Shown: positions 1-6,748, numbered from the stretch's first letter. The stretch is 8,787 nucleotides of DNA from Gammaproteobacteria bacterium (GCA_003231795.1 QIJI01000160.1:1-8787), one strand, 5' to 3'. Made by a program: numbers and translations. Notes: generated from the sequence alone by a model not told the origin.

Positions 1-2042
1 CGAAATACGATATTTTGTTTGAACCGGTCCAGATAGGGCCGGTAACAGCACCGAACCGGTTTTACCAGGTGCCGCATTGTAATGTACTGGGACATGGTCG
101 CCCTCGCGCAGAAGCTGAGAATCGGCGCGTCAAGGCCGAAGGTGGCTGGGGTGTGGTCTGTACTCAGGAAGTTGAAATCCACCCTAGTTCAGAGTTGACT
201 CCTTTTATTGAGGGAAGGCTGTGGGACGATCATGATATTCCCCAACACCAGTTGATGACGAGTGCGGTACATGAATTTGGAGCCCTGGCCGGAATCGAAC
301 TTGCTTATAACGGCAGTCATGCATCCAATCATTTCAGCCGGATTGCACCCATGTCACCCAGTGCCCATGTGATCCAGGGCAATAACCCGATTCATGCGCG
401 AGCGATGACCAGAGAGGATATTCGAGATCTACGTCGCTGGCATGTCGATGCGGCGAAACGTTCGAAGCAGGCCGGGTATGACATTGTTTATGTTTATGCC
501 GGCCACGATTTGACTATCCTGCAGCATTTTTTTAAAAAGCAGTACAACCGTCGCAACGACGAGTATGGTGGCAGCCTCGAAAACAGGGTCAGACTGACAA
601 AGGAAATTCTGACCGATGTGAAAGATGCGGTAGGGGATAGTTGTGCAATTGCATTTCGTTTCGCAACCGATGAATTGATGGGGCCTAACGGCTTGCAGGC
701 TGAATCCGAAGGTCGGGATATCGTCGGCATGCTGGCAGAGATTCCCGATCTGTGGGATGTCAATATCAGCGGCTGGGGCAACGACTCTTCGACCGCGCGG
801 TTTGAACCCAATGAAGGTTATCAGGAGCAATATACGGCATTCGTTAAAACGCTGACCTCGAAGCCGGTCGTTGGCGTGGGTCGTTTTACGTCGGCCGACG
901 CAATGGTGTCGCAGATCGAACGAGGCGTGCTTGACTTAATCGGAGCCGCCCGTCCGTCAATTGCCGACCCTTTTCTGCCGAGGAAAATAGACGAGGGCAG
1001 GATCGAGGATATTCGCGAATGTATCGGCTGTAATATTTGTGTGGCGCAGGACAATATGTCGGCTCCGATCAGGTGTACCCAGAATCCCACGCAGGGCGAA
1101 GAATGGAAGCAGGGATGGCATCCAGAGCGTATCGAGCCGGCGGTCAACGATGATGCCGTGCTGGTTGTTGGTGGTGGACCTGCCGGTCTTGAGTGTACGT
1201 TACAAATTGCCAATCGAGGGCATGCGGTGACCCTTGCAGAATCCGCCGATGCGCTGGGTGGACGTGTGTCACGCGAAAGCCAGTTGCCGGGAATGGCGAG
1301 TTATGCGCGAGTGCGCGATTATCGCGAGCATCAGATCCGTCAGAAATCAAACGTCGATATTTACCTCGGAAACGAGCTTTCGGCGGAAGATATTGTGGGT
1401 CTCGAAATTCCGCATGTGTTTGTTGCAACCGGTTCGAGTTGGCGACGCGACGGCACCGGTCGACAACATGCCTTTGCCATCGATGGTATCGAGTCCGTCA
1501 ATCTGCTGACTCCGGACGATATATTAAACGGAGACGAGATTAGAGGCAGGGTTTTGATTTATGACGACGATCATTACTTCATGGGCGGTTGCATTGCCGA
1601 ACGATGTCGGGAGCAGGGGCATGAAGTCTGTCTGTTGACGCCGGCTAACCTTGTTTCAGGCTGGACCGAAAATACGCTGGAGCAGGACAAAATACAGTCA
1701 GGCTTGTTGAAGATGGGTGTAAACATTATCACTGCCTTCGAAATTGCACGCCTGAGTCCGGGGGAAGCCCTGATATCCAATGTTTATCATCAGGAAATGC
1801 AACAAACCCTTGAATTCGACAGTTTGATTATGGTGACTTCGCGGGTTTCGGAAGAAAACCTGTACCTGTCTTTGCTCGAGTATCGCGATCAATTCAAAAC
1901 CTTGCAGGCCATTGGCGATGCCAATGCGCCAGGAACAGTAGCGGCGGCCGTTTACGACGGTCACTCTGCCGCACGATATCTCCTGTCCGGCAAGGATCGG
2001 TACGCACCTTTATTTACCCGTGAAATGCCTGCGCTTGATTAA
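1..2042 (+). CDS. Amine dehydrogenase flavoprotein, TMADH/histamine dehydrogenase family (5' end outside window)
   Basis: Iron-sulfur flavoprotein of the trimethylamine/dimethylamine/histamine dehydrogenase family, which oxidatively deaminates or dealkylates amines and usually passes electrons to ETF. The reading frame is open to the left edge (residues KYDIL precede the TTG at 15), so the true start lies outside and only about 5-10 residues are missing. Numbering from that TTG: an Old-Yellow-Enzyme TIM barrel (about 1-330) carries Cys22 in YQVPHC, the family's covalent 6-S-cysteinyl-FMN site, and the catalytic Tyr161/His164/Asp257 set. A 4Fe-4S motif CX2CX2CX11C follows (Cys336, 339, 342, 354), then a dinucleotide-binding domain starting VVGGGPAG (384-391) and a second ATG-type motif near 471. 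Positions matching the TMADH aromatic cage are Glu52, Trp254 and Asp346 in place of Tyr, Trp and Trp, so trimethylamine is an unlikely substrate. Histamine dehydrogenase also has Asp at the last position. The family is clear; the substrate is not. The stop is 15 bases from the convergent speB stop. Confidence 0.9.
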   Translation, partial: KYDILFEPVQIGPVTAPNRFYQVPHCNVLGHGRPRAEAENRRVKAEGGWGVVCTQEVEIHPSSELTPFIEGRLWDDHDIPQHQLMTSAVHEFGALAGIELAYNGSHASNHFSRIAPMSPSAHVIQGNNPIHARAMTREDIRDLRRWHVDAAKRSKQAGYDIVYVYAGHDLTILQHFFKKQYNRRNDEYGGSLENRVRLTKEILTDVKDAVGDSCAIAFRFATDELMGPNGLQAESEGRDIVGMLAEIPDLWDVNISGWGNDSSTARFEPNEGYQEQYTAFVKTLTSKPVVGVGRFTSADAMVSQIERGVLDLIGAARPSIADPFLPRKIDEGRIEDIRECIGCNICVAQDNMSAPIRCTQNPTQGEEWKQGWHPERIEPAVNDDAVLVVGGGPAGLECTLQIANRGHAVTLAESADALGGRVSRESQLPGMASYARVRDYREHQIRQKSNVDIYLGNELSAEDIVGLEIPHVFVATGSSWRRDGTGRQHAFAIDGIESVNLLTPDDILNGDEIRGRVLIYDDDHYFMGGCIAERCREQGHEVCLLTPANLVSGWTENTLEQDKIQSGLLKMGVNIITAFEIARLSPGEALISNVYHQEMQQTLEFDSLIMVTSRVSEENLYLSLLEYRDQFKTLQAIGDANAPGTVAAAVYDGHSAARYLLSGKDRYAPLFTREMPALD

Positions 2043-2057
2043 CTCTGATTAATCGAA

Positions 2058-2975
2058 TTAGCTCCGACTGGAGGCGAGCAGATATAGCATTTCGAGGCCC
2101 AGCGTTGCCGCGGCCAGCGAAGTGATTTCGGCGTGATCATAGGATGGCGCAACTTCGACCACGTCCATGCCAACCAGGTTTATGCCCTGCAGTCCGCGAA
2201 TAAGTTTCAATGCACGGTCTGAAGTGAGGCCGCCGATAACCGGGGTGCCGGTTCCCGGGGCATAACTCGGATCGAGGCAGTCGATGTCAAAGGTTAGATA
2301 GCAGGGCGTATCACCGACGCGCTGGCGGATGCGGTCGGTAATCGCATCAACATTCATATCATTCGCTTCGGCCGCGCTGATGACTTCAAATTCGTGTTTA
2401 CTTTTGGTGTATTGGGTTCGAATTCCGATCTGAATGGTTTTGTCGGCGTCGATAATTCCTTCGCGCGGGGCGCGATAAAACATGCAACCGTGGTTGTACG
2501 TCGACCCTTCGTCCTCGTAGGTATCGGTATGCGCATCGAAATGTATCATTGCCAGTTGGCCGTGGTGTTTCTGATGGGCGCGTAATATCGGGAGAGTTAC
2601 AAAATGGTCACCGCCGAAGGTCAAAATAGTTTTGCCCGCGTCCAGCAGCTTGCCGTAATTTGATTCGACCTGATTAAACAGATCGTCATGATTTCCCGCC
2701 GGAAAATCAAGATCGCCGTAGTCGGCGATGCGTATGCGTTCATGTAGATTAAATTCCCAGGGCCAGCGAATCTCTTCCCAGCGTAAATTGGCGCTGCTCC
2801 TGCGCACCGCTACGGGTCCGCCACGGGCGCCGGATCTCCCACTGGTGCCCAGGTCGTAAGGCAATCCGACTACGAAAACGTCTGCGTCGTCCGGGTTGCG
2901 GCTAAGGGGAAGTCCCAGGTAGCCATAAATGTTGGCATACATGGAGTAATTGTTGGTGAGGGGACTATCGTTCAT
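2058..2975 (-). CDS. speB: Agmatinase
   Basis: Cytoplasmic binuclear-manganese ureohydrolase, predicted to hydrolyse agmatine to putrescine and urea. The 305-residue product matches the E. coli SpeB length (306) and is recognisably similar from end to end. The metal-binding motifs are intact: GGDHF (His124), FDAHTDT (Asp147, His149, Asp151) and DIDCLDP (Asp230, Asp232). His163 in NHG and Glu274 in DVVEVAP are also present. The stretch LTFDIDCLDP and the following GTGTPVIGGLTSDRA read almost as in E. coli. The ATG at 2975 overlaps the stop of the upstream synthetase gene as ATGA and has no clear Shine-Dalgarno of its own, so translation is probably coupled. Some relatives act on other guanidino compounds (guanidinobutyrate, guanidinopropionate), but the close match to SpeB favours agmatine. 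With the synthetase next door it would supply putrescine for glutamylation. Confidence 0.9.
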   Translation of the reverse strand: MNDSPLTNNYSMYANIYGYLGLPLSRNPDDADVFVVGLPYDLGTSGRSGARGGPVAVRRSSANLRWEEIRWPWEFNLHERIRIADYGDLDFPAGNHDDLFNQVESNYGKLLDAGKTILTFGGDHFVTLPILRAHQKHHGQLAMIHFDAHTDTYEDEGSTYNHGCMFYRAPREGIIDADKTIQIGIRTQYTKSKHEFEVISAAEANDMNVDAITDRIRQRVGDTPCYLTFDIDCLDPSYAPGTGTPVIGGLTSDRALKLIRGLQGINLVGMDVVEVAPSYDHAEITSLAAATLGLEMLYLLASSRS

Positions 2976-4336
2976 TGCAGATACCAGTCGTATTCGCGGG
3001 AGCCGATGTAATTTTCAAAGGCCGCCATTTCAGATTCTCGATGCAGACAGTAAAGTCGGATGAAGTCTTCACCCATGGTGTTGATTAAGCCTTCACTGTC
3101 GAGGGTTACCGCCAGCGCATCACGCATATTCAGCGGGATGCTGGCATCCGGTTCATTGATCGCCGCTGTACTGGCTTCCCCCGGATCGATTTCATTGGTT
3201 AGTCCATGGTAAATGCCAGCCAAGGTTGCTGCCATTGCCAAATAGGGATTGGCATCCGCACCGGGAACACGATTTTCAACCCGCCACGCGCCTTCGCGTG
3301 CCAATGGAATGCGAAAAGCGACAGTGCGATTTTCATTGCCCCAGGTAAGGCTAACCGGCGCACAGCTTATACCCCCTCGAAATCGTCGATAGGAGTTGAC
3401 ATTGGGTGCCCAAAATGACATCGCTGCAGGCATGGTTTCTAGCAAACCACCGATAGCATGATGCAAACGAGGGTGAGCCCTGTCGCCATCGGCAAAGATA
3501 TTGTCATCATTTTCATCCAGCACACTAATATGCATATGCAAACCATTGCCGGCGAGATCAAGCCAGGGTTTGGCAATAAAACTGGCGCACATTTGATGTT
3601 TTTTGGCGACTTCCGTGACGATGCGTTTGAAAAGACAGGCTTCGTCAGCACCGCGTAAAACGTCATCGTGGTGATTGAAGTTAATTTCGTACTGACCTGG
3701 CCCCATCTCTGAAGAAATTGCGCCGGTCTCGATATTCTGTTGTTTACAGGCACTGATAATGTCGTCGATAACAATTTCAAAATCTGAAATGCGGGTGGTC
3801 GATAACACCATCGGAGAGTCCGTTGAACCAGTCTTCGGGTTACGTACGACCTGAATTAGCCCATTCTTGTCCCGTTGCTCATCGAACAGGTAAAATTCAA
3901 GTTCAAATGCAACCATGGGTCGCCATTTTTTGGCCAGGTAAGCCTGAAGAATTTTGTATAGCACCTGACGAGGTTCAAAAAATGATGGCTCATCGCTTGC
4001 CGAAGTGGTGGCTAGAATTTGTGCCCTCGGTTTGCTGCTCCAGTCGTTTAGGCTGAAACTCCCGGGTACCAGCTCGAAATGCCCATCGGGATCTCCATCG
4101 TCCCAGCCGAATGAAATTTCGGGAATTGCTTGTCCAATGCTGTCTAGCACGAACATGCTCGCAGGAAACGCCAGGCCTTCTCGGGCAAAGGAGTGTAGTT
4201 TCGAAATCGGGTAACGCTTGCCAAAAAAATGGCCGCAAATATCAACCACGAGAACTTCAAACTCATCGATATCCGGATTGGTTTTGAGTAAATGGTCAAT
4301 TTCCTCAGTCAATTGCTGGCGCGATTCCGGTTGCAT
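2972..4336 (-). CDS. Glutamine synthetase-family gamma-glutamylputrescine synthetase (PuuA-like)
   Basis: ATP-dependent ligase of the glutamine synthetase superfamily, probably joining glutamate to an amine such as putrescine, the first step of the Puu route. The 454 residues align along their length with E. coli PuuA (472) by inspection. An N-terminal beta-grasp region (about 20-110; FFGKRYP, FPASMFVLD) precedes the catalytic domain. Catalytic-domain motifs are FELEFY (metal ligands Glu145 and Glu147), GPGQYEINF (Glu217), GNGLHMHIS (263-271), NVNSYRRF (312-319), NENRTVAFRIP (334-344) and RVENRVPGADANPYL (352-366). No key motif is missing, so it should be active. The ATG at 4336 has AGGA nine bases upstream as a plausible ribosome site. 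It leads an operon with speB through an ATGA overlap. Glutamylmethylamide or glutamylethanolamide synthetase activity are alternatives, but the N-terminus is PuuA-like. The absence of a housekeeping-GS N-terminus and the agmatinase partner argue against a general ammonia-assimilating role. Confidence 0.85.
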   Translation of the reverse strand: MQPESRQQLTEEIDHLLKTNPDIDEFEVLVVDICGHFFGKRYPISKLHSFAREGLAFPASMFVLDSIGQAIPEISFGWDDGDPDGHFELVPGSFSLNDWSSKPRAQILATTSASDEPSFFEPRQVLYKILQAYLAKKWRPMVAFELEFYLFDEQRDKNGLIQVVRNPKTGSTDSPMVLSTTRISDFEIVIDDIISACKQQNIETGAISSEMGPGQYEINFNHHDDVLRGADEACLFKRIVTEVAKKHQMCASFIAKPWLDLAGNGLHMHISVLDENDDNIFADGDRAHPRLHHAIGGLLETMPAAMSFWAPNVNSYRRFRGGISCAPVSLTWGNENRTVAFRIPLAREGAWRVENRVPGADANPYLAMAATLAGIYHGLTNEIDPGEASTAAINEPDASIPLNMRDALAVTLDSEGLINTMGEDFIRLYCLHRESEMAAFENYIGSREYDWYLQ

Positions 4337-4439
4337 AGTTCTTTATCCTGGTGCGGGTGATCGATCGCAATGTTATGTGATTACAAAATTGTAGTTTAGC
4401 GGTTTACAGCTTCGATTAAAAAATGTCCGTTATCGGGGG

Positions 4440-4453
4440 TTAGTGATCACTAA
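4440..4453. promoter_or_regulatory. 14-bp perfect palindrome, candidate operator of the synthetase-speB operon
   Basis: TTAGTGATCACTAA is its own reverse complement. It lies 104 bases upstream of the synthetase start and 21 bases past the stop of the regulator remnant. Two further G:C pairs match outside a mismatched base on each side. Its size and AT-flanked GATC core suit a dimeric winged-helix repressor, so the GntR-type protein once encoded next door is a reasonable but unproven binder. A second, smaller inverted repeat (TACAA-AA-TTGTA) is at 4382-4393, nearer the start; on the minus strand it contains TACAAT, a possible -10 element without a good -35. No run of T follows the palindrome, so it is not an intrinsic terminator. 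Confidence 0.4.
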
Positions 4454-4457
4454 ACCT

Positions 4458-4481
4458 GGACTTCAAGTCCGCTTCATGCGG
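4458..4481. repeat. Two overlapping short inverted repeats behind the regulator remnant
   Basis: GGACTTCAAGTCC (4458-4470) is a perfect odd-length palindrome. CCGC-TTCAT-GCGG (4469-4481) is a hairpin sharing two bases with it and spanning the last codons of the GntR remnant. With the palindrome at 4440-4453 they make three inverted repeats in 42 bases. They could form a weak transcript end for the regulator or additional operator half-sites. No T-tract is present, so a standard terminator is not supported. Confidence 0.35.
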
Positions 4482-4842
4482 CGCCCTTAAAATAATTGTG
4501 AATACTGTCTACCGTTTTGATCGATGCAATGCCATCTCGTATATCCGCTTCAATGGCTCGCCTCAGTCCAAATTAATTACGTTGTTAAGGAACAATCACC
4601 CGACGATTGTTTTTAACCTCTACCGCGGACTCGCATGCGAATCGGTGCAAGGCTTCACGCACTGGCATCGGACTGACCTCCAGAATTTCCGCGAGACCTC
4701 GAATGGTCAACGGGATTCCCGGTTTAATTCGGCCACACATCAGGTTGTTACGTAACAACTGATAAACCCATTGATGGGTTTTTAAATCATTCGTATTCTC
4801 TATCATCAACAATTGTAGCTTTTCTCGGGAGTCAGGCTTCAT
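4474..4842 (-). pseudogene. GntR-family (FCD subfamily) regulator, internal deletion and in-frame stops
   Basis: Remnant of a GntR/FCD transcriptional regulator. From the ATG at 4842 (a TTG lies directly before it) the frame gives about 85 residues containing a complete winged-helix domain: THQWVYQLLRNNL, then RIKPGIPLTIRGLAEILEVS, PMPVREALHRF and a wing ending NNRRVIVP. TAA follows at 4587-4585 and a second TAA at 4575-4573. The same frame then continues FGLRRAIEADIRDGIAS and IKTVDSIHNYFKGAA to TGA at 4476-4474, which reads like the C-terminal tail of an FCD effector domain. Family members are usually about 220-240 residues, so roughly 100 or more codons of the ligand-binding domain are missing. 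The first 85 residues could still be made and might bind DNA, but FCD normally supplies dimerisation and ligand sensing. It sits upstream of, and on the same strand as, the synthetase-speB operon, so it probably once controlled it. Confidence 0.8.
4744..4781. repeat. Two adjacent perfect inverted repeats inside the GntR remnant
   Basis: GTTGTTACGTAACAAC (4744-4759) is a 16-bp perfect palindrome. AAACCCAT-TG-ATGGGTTT (4764-4781) is an inverted repeat with 8-bp arms, followed on the plus strand by TT. They are four bases apart and encode residues KTHQWVYQLLRNN of the first helix of the winged-helix domain. The second resembles a small terminator when read on the plus strand. They may be chance products of coding sequence. 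Confidence 0.5.
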
Positions 4843-4929
4843 CAATTCGTATCGGAAGAGGTAGCGGATTATTTAATCACAAAAGCAGAAATTTCACCAA
4901 TTACCCTATTGCCAAAGATTGCATTTACT

Positions 4930-5095
4930 TAAGGAGCCTCTGATTAATTCTGGATGAATCGGGTTGTGATTCAAAATGGTCAAGTTCAAGGCGTGAAACG
5001 CAAGTAATAGCAGGGCTATTGCTAAGTTTCACAACGCAGAAATTGGCCATTTTGGACACAACACGCTCATTCATGAATTGATCAGAGGCTCCTTA
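4930..5095. mobile_element. 166-bp palindromic MITE-like element
   Basis: The two halves are imperfect reverse complements over the whole length, centred on 5012-5013 (AATAGC-AGG-GCTATT). The outer arms read TAAGGAGCCTCTGAT at both ends (4930-4944 and, reversed, 5081-5095). After one mismatch they continue as AATTC. Inner matches include GTTGTG, CAAAATGG and GTGAAAC. TA lies at each boundary, compatible with a TA-type target duplication. There is no transposase gene, so it would be a non-autonomous miniature element mobilised in trans. The parent transposase family cannot be told from this copy; IS5-like or IS630-like parents would both fit. Transcribed through, it would form a very long hairpin. 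Confidence 0.75.
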
Positions 5096-5100
5096 GGTAA

Positions 5101-5135
5101 ACTGTCCTCAGAAAAGCTCGTATCACGGGGACAGT
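5101..5135. repeat. GGACAGT inverted repeat next to the MITE-like element
   Basis: ACTGTCC (5101-5107) and GGACAGT (5129-5135) form a perfect 7-bp inverted repeat around a 21-base loop, starting five bases beyond the palindromic element. The same GGGACAG/CTGTCCC words recur as an inverted repeat at 8113-8135. It lies about 60 bases upstream of the cyclic-nucleotide-binding gene, so it could be an operator or a REP-type remnant. Confidence 0.4.
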
Positions 5136-5195
5136 CAAAACGAATCTGGATCCCTTTGTGCTATTCTGCGGCTGACGAAATTAGTGTAAAAATCG

Positions 5196-5675
5196 ATGAG
5201 CAATATTTTCTGGTCAAACATCTTCAAATCCGGAGACAGCGAACTACAGACGATTACCCGTTTGTGGCAGCAAACACCTTTGTTCGAAGGAATTCCGCAA
5301 CGCCAGACCGAGTTTCTGTGTGCCAAAATGCATCTGCGCCTGTTCAAGACCGACGAGGTAATATTCAACCTTGGAGATCAGGGCGCTGGTGCTATCCTGG
5401 TTCTGGAAGGATCGGTTAGAATCAAGGCCAGCACCACCGAACTGGCGCTGCTTGAACTGGGGGATTTCTTCGGTGAAATTGCACTGGCTGCGACCGAACG
5501 ACGCACTGCCGACGCAATTGCCGTGAGTCCGACCCGACTGGTATTTTTCCTGAAGCAGGATCTCGAAGAATGGATCGAGCACGAACCGCGCCTGGGTGGA
5601 CGTTTCCTGATGAATCTTTCGGCCACACTGGCACAACGTTTATATCAAGCCAATGAACTGATCGCTCAGCAGTAA
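5196..5675 (+). CDS. Stand-alone cyclic-nucleotide-binding domain protein
   Basis: A 159-residue soluble protein consisting essentially of one CRP/PKA-type cyclic-nucleotide-binding beta-roll with no DNA-binding domain. After an N-terminal helix, TPLFEGIPQRQTEFL (27-41) matches the usual entry helix and EVIFNLGDQGAGAILVLEGSV (54-74) the strands leading to the pocket. The phosphate-binding cassette reads FFGEIALAATERRTADA (91-107) with Glu94 and Arg103, the residues that contact ribose and phosphate in family members. It ends in a helix (about 122-158). The binding site therefore looks intact, although cAMP or cGMP binding is inferred. With no helix-turn-helix it cannot be a CRP-like regulator and probably acts on a partner. 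Its TAA overlaps the ATG of the downstream AI-2E-type membrane protein (TAATG), the obvious candidate partner. The ATG at 5196 lacks a good Shine-Dalgarno. Confidence 0.8.
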   Translation: MSNIFWSNIFKSGDSELQTITRLWQQTPLFEGIPQRQTEFLCAKMHLRLFKTDEVIFNLGDQGAGAILVLEGSVRIKASTTELALLELGDFFGEIALAATERRTADAIAVSPTRLVFFLKQDLEEWIEHEPRLGGRFLMNLSATLAQRLYQANELIAQQ

Positions 5676-6748
5676 TGTCCTCGAAACATAGCCCCAATAT
5701 CCAGACTTTTAAACTATTCACGATTTTCGTGGCAATTTGCCTGATCAGTTTTATTTGCCTGATCACTTTTTACCTGATTTCATCGGTATTACTACCGGTG
5801 ATCATATCTTTCACGCTATATGCGCTGTTTGAACCGGCCACGCTTTATCTGGTGCGCCACAATTTTAACCATTCGCTTTCGATCCTGATTGTTCTGGTGA
5901 TATTGATGATCGCCAGTTTTCTCGCGATCGGTTTTGCATTGCCGGCCTTATTTGATCAGGTTGCATTGTTGCAATCCAAGTTGCCGCAAATTGCCTCGCA
6001 ACTGGAGAATTTTCTGACCCAGTATGCGGCGCAGCTTTCTTCACAATTCGGGATCGACATCAATGTTTCCGAAATCACTGTTTCACTGTTGTCACAATCG
6101 TCTTCGGTCGGTCAGTCGGCATTAATCAATGTGTCGAACCGACTGCTCAATATCATTGTAATTTTTATTCTGGTCCCTTTCCTGACTTATTTTCTGCTTA
6201 AGGATTTCAAGCGCGTCAGAAACAATCTGATGAACTGGTTGCCCAATTCCAGCTTCGAACTGGGCTGGGTGATTTATCACAATGTATCGACCCAGCTAAA
6301 TGCCTACACTCGTGGGGTCATGCTGCAGTCGCTAATTATGGCAATTGTTTGCGCGATCGGCTTTAGTATCATTGGGCTGGACATTCCAGTACTGCTTGGA
6401 TTCATAACCGGCATTCTCAATCTGGTCCCTTACATCGGCCCAGTCATCTCTATTATCCTGAGTCTGCTGGTGGGTGCTGCAATGACGCCCTTTGACCCAT
6501 CTATACTTTATCTCAGTGTGCTGGTCATCATCGGCGCGCAGATTATTGACAATGTAATTGTCATTCCGGCTGTCATTGCCAACGCGGTCAATCTGCACCC
6601 GGTACAGGTCATTCTCGGCATCATCATTATCGGCAGTCTATTCGGCACACTCGGCGTAATACTGGCCGTTCCGGCCATCGCGGTCGGCAAGATTGTGTAC
6701 AACAATCTCTATGCCGATATCCTCAACGCCAGTCGTAAGTCAGCCTGA
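5675..6748 (+). CDS. AI-2E family (PerM/YdiK-type) membrane transporter
   Basis: Inner-membrane protein of the AI-2E family (formerly UPF0118), whose members have been linked to AI-2 export, ion antiport or undefined export. The 357 residues fit the usual 340-380. Hydrophobic segments lie at about 12-33, 35-60, 67-92, 157-175, 215-234, 236-270, 277-303 and 307-341. A longer hydrophilic periplasmic-type stretch (95-150) follows the third, as is typical. Family motifs visible are YTRGVMLQSL (211-220), ITGILNLVPYIGP (244-256), IIDNVIVIPAV (290-300) and the LHPVQVI stretch (307-313). Translation is probably coupled to the preceding cyclic-nucleotide-binding gene through a one-base overlap, suggesting that the small protein gates or regulates this transporter. 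The substrate cannot be told from sequence. It converges on the DciA-like gene, with only 58 bases between stops and no strong terminator. Confidence 0.9.
   Translation: MSSKHSPNIQTFKLFTIFVAICLISFICLITFYLISSVLLPVIISFTLYALFEPATLYLVRHNFNHSLSILIVLVILMIASFLAIGFALPALFDQVALLQSKLPQIASQLENFLTQYAAQLSSQFGIDINVSEITVSLLSQSSSVGQSALINVSNRLLNIIVIFILVPFLTYFLLKDFKRVRNNLMNWLPNSSFELGWVIYHNVSTQLNAYTRGVMLQSLIMAIVCAIGFSIIGLDIPVLLGFITGILNLVPYIGPVISIILSLLVGAAMTPFDPSILYLSVLVIIGAQIIDNVIVIPAVIANAVNLHPVQVILGIIIIGSLFGTLGVILAVPAIAVGKIVYNNLYADILNASRKSA

Larger units (their letters stand above)
4846..5195. other. 350-bp gene-free interval
   Basis: No convincing coding sequence is present on either strand. The short open frames here are low-complexity products of the palindromic element or read into the next gene out of frame. 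The interval contains the 166-bp palindromic element (4930-5095), a small inverted repeat (5101-5135) and whatever promoters serve the leftward regulator remnant and the rightward cyclic-nucleotide-binding gene. I see no strong sigma-70 promoter; a weak extended -10 candidate (TGTGCTATTCT) lies at about 5156-5166. Confidence 0.6.

Noticed and set aside
429..1428. Several antisense and alternate-frame open frames of 60-130 codons inside the amine dehydrogenase gene
   Set aside because: They lie wholly within a strongly supported coding sequence, and their translations show no recognisable domain.
2035..2056. AT-rich inverted repeat (GATTAA-CTCTGA-TTAATC) spanning the stop of the amine dehydrogenase, possible bidirectional terminator
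   Set aside because: The stem is only six A/T-dominated pairs plus a wobble, with no T-tract on either strand; too weak to call.
4498..4755. 85-codon plus-strand open frame across the GntR remnant
   Set aside because: It is antisense to the recognisable winged-helix coding sequence and the preserved C-terminal tail; its product has no domain character.
5078..5419. 113-codon plus-strand frame beginning in the palindromic element
   Set aside because: It overlaps the well-supported cyclic-nucleotide-binding gene in another frame and begins within a repeat.
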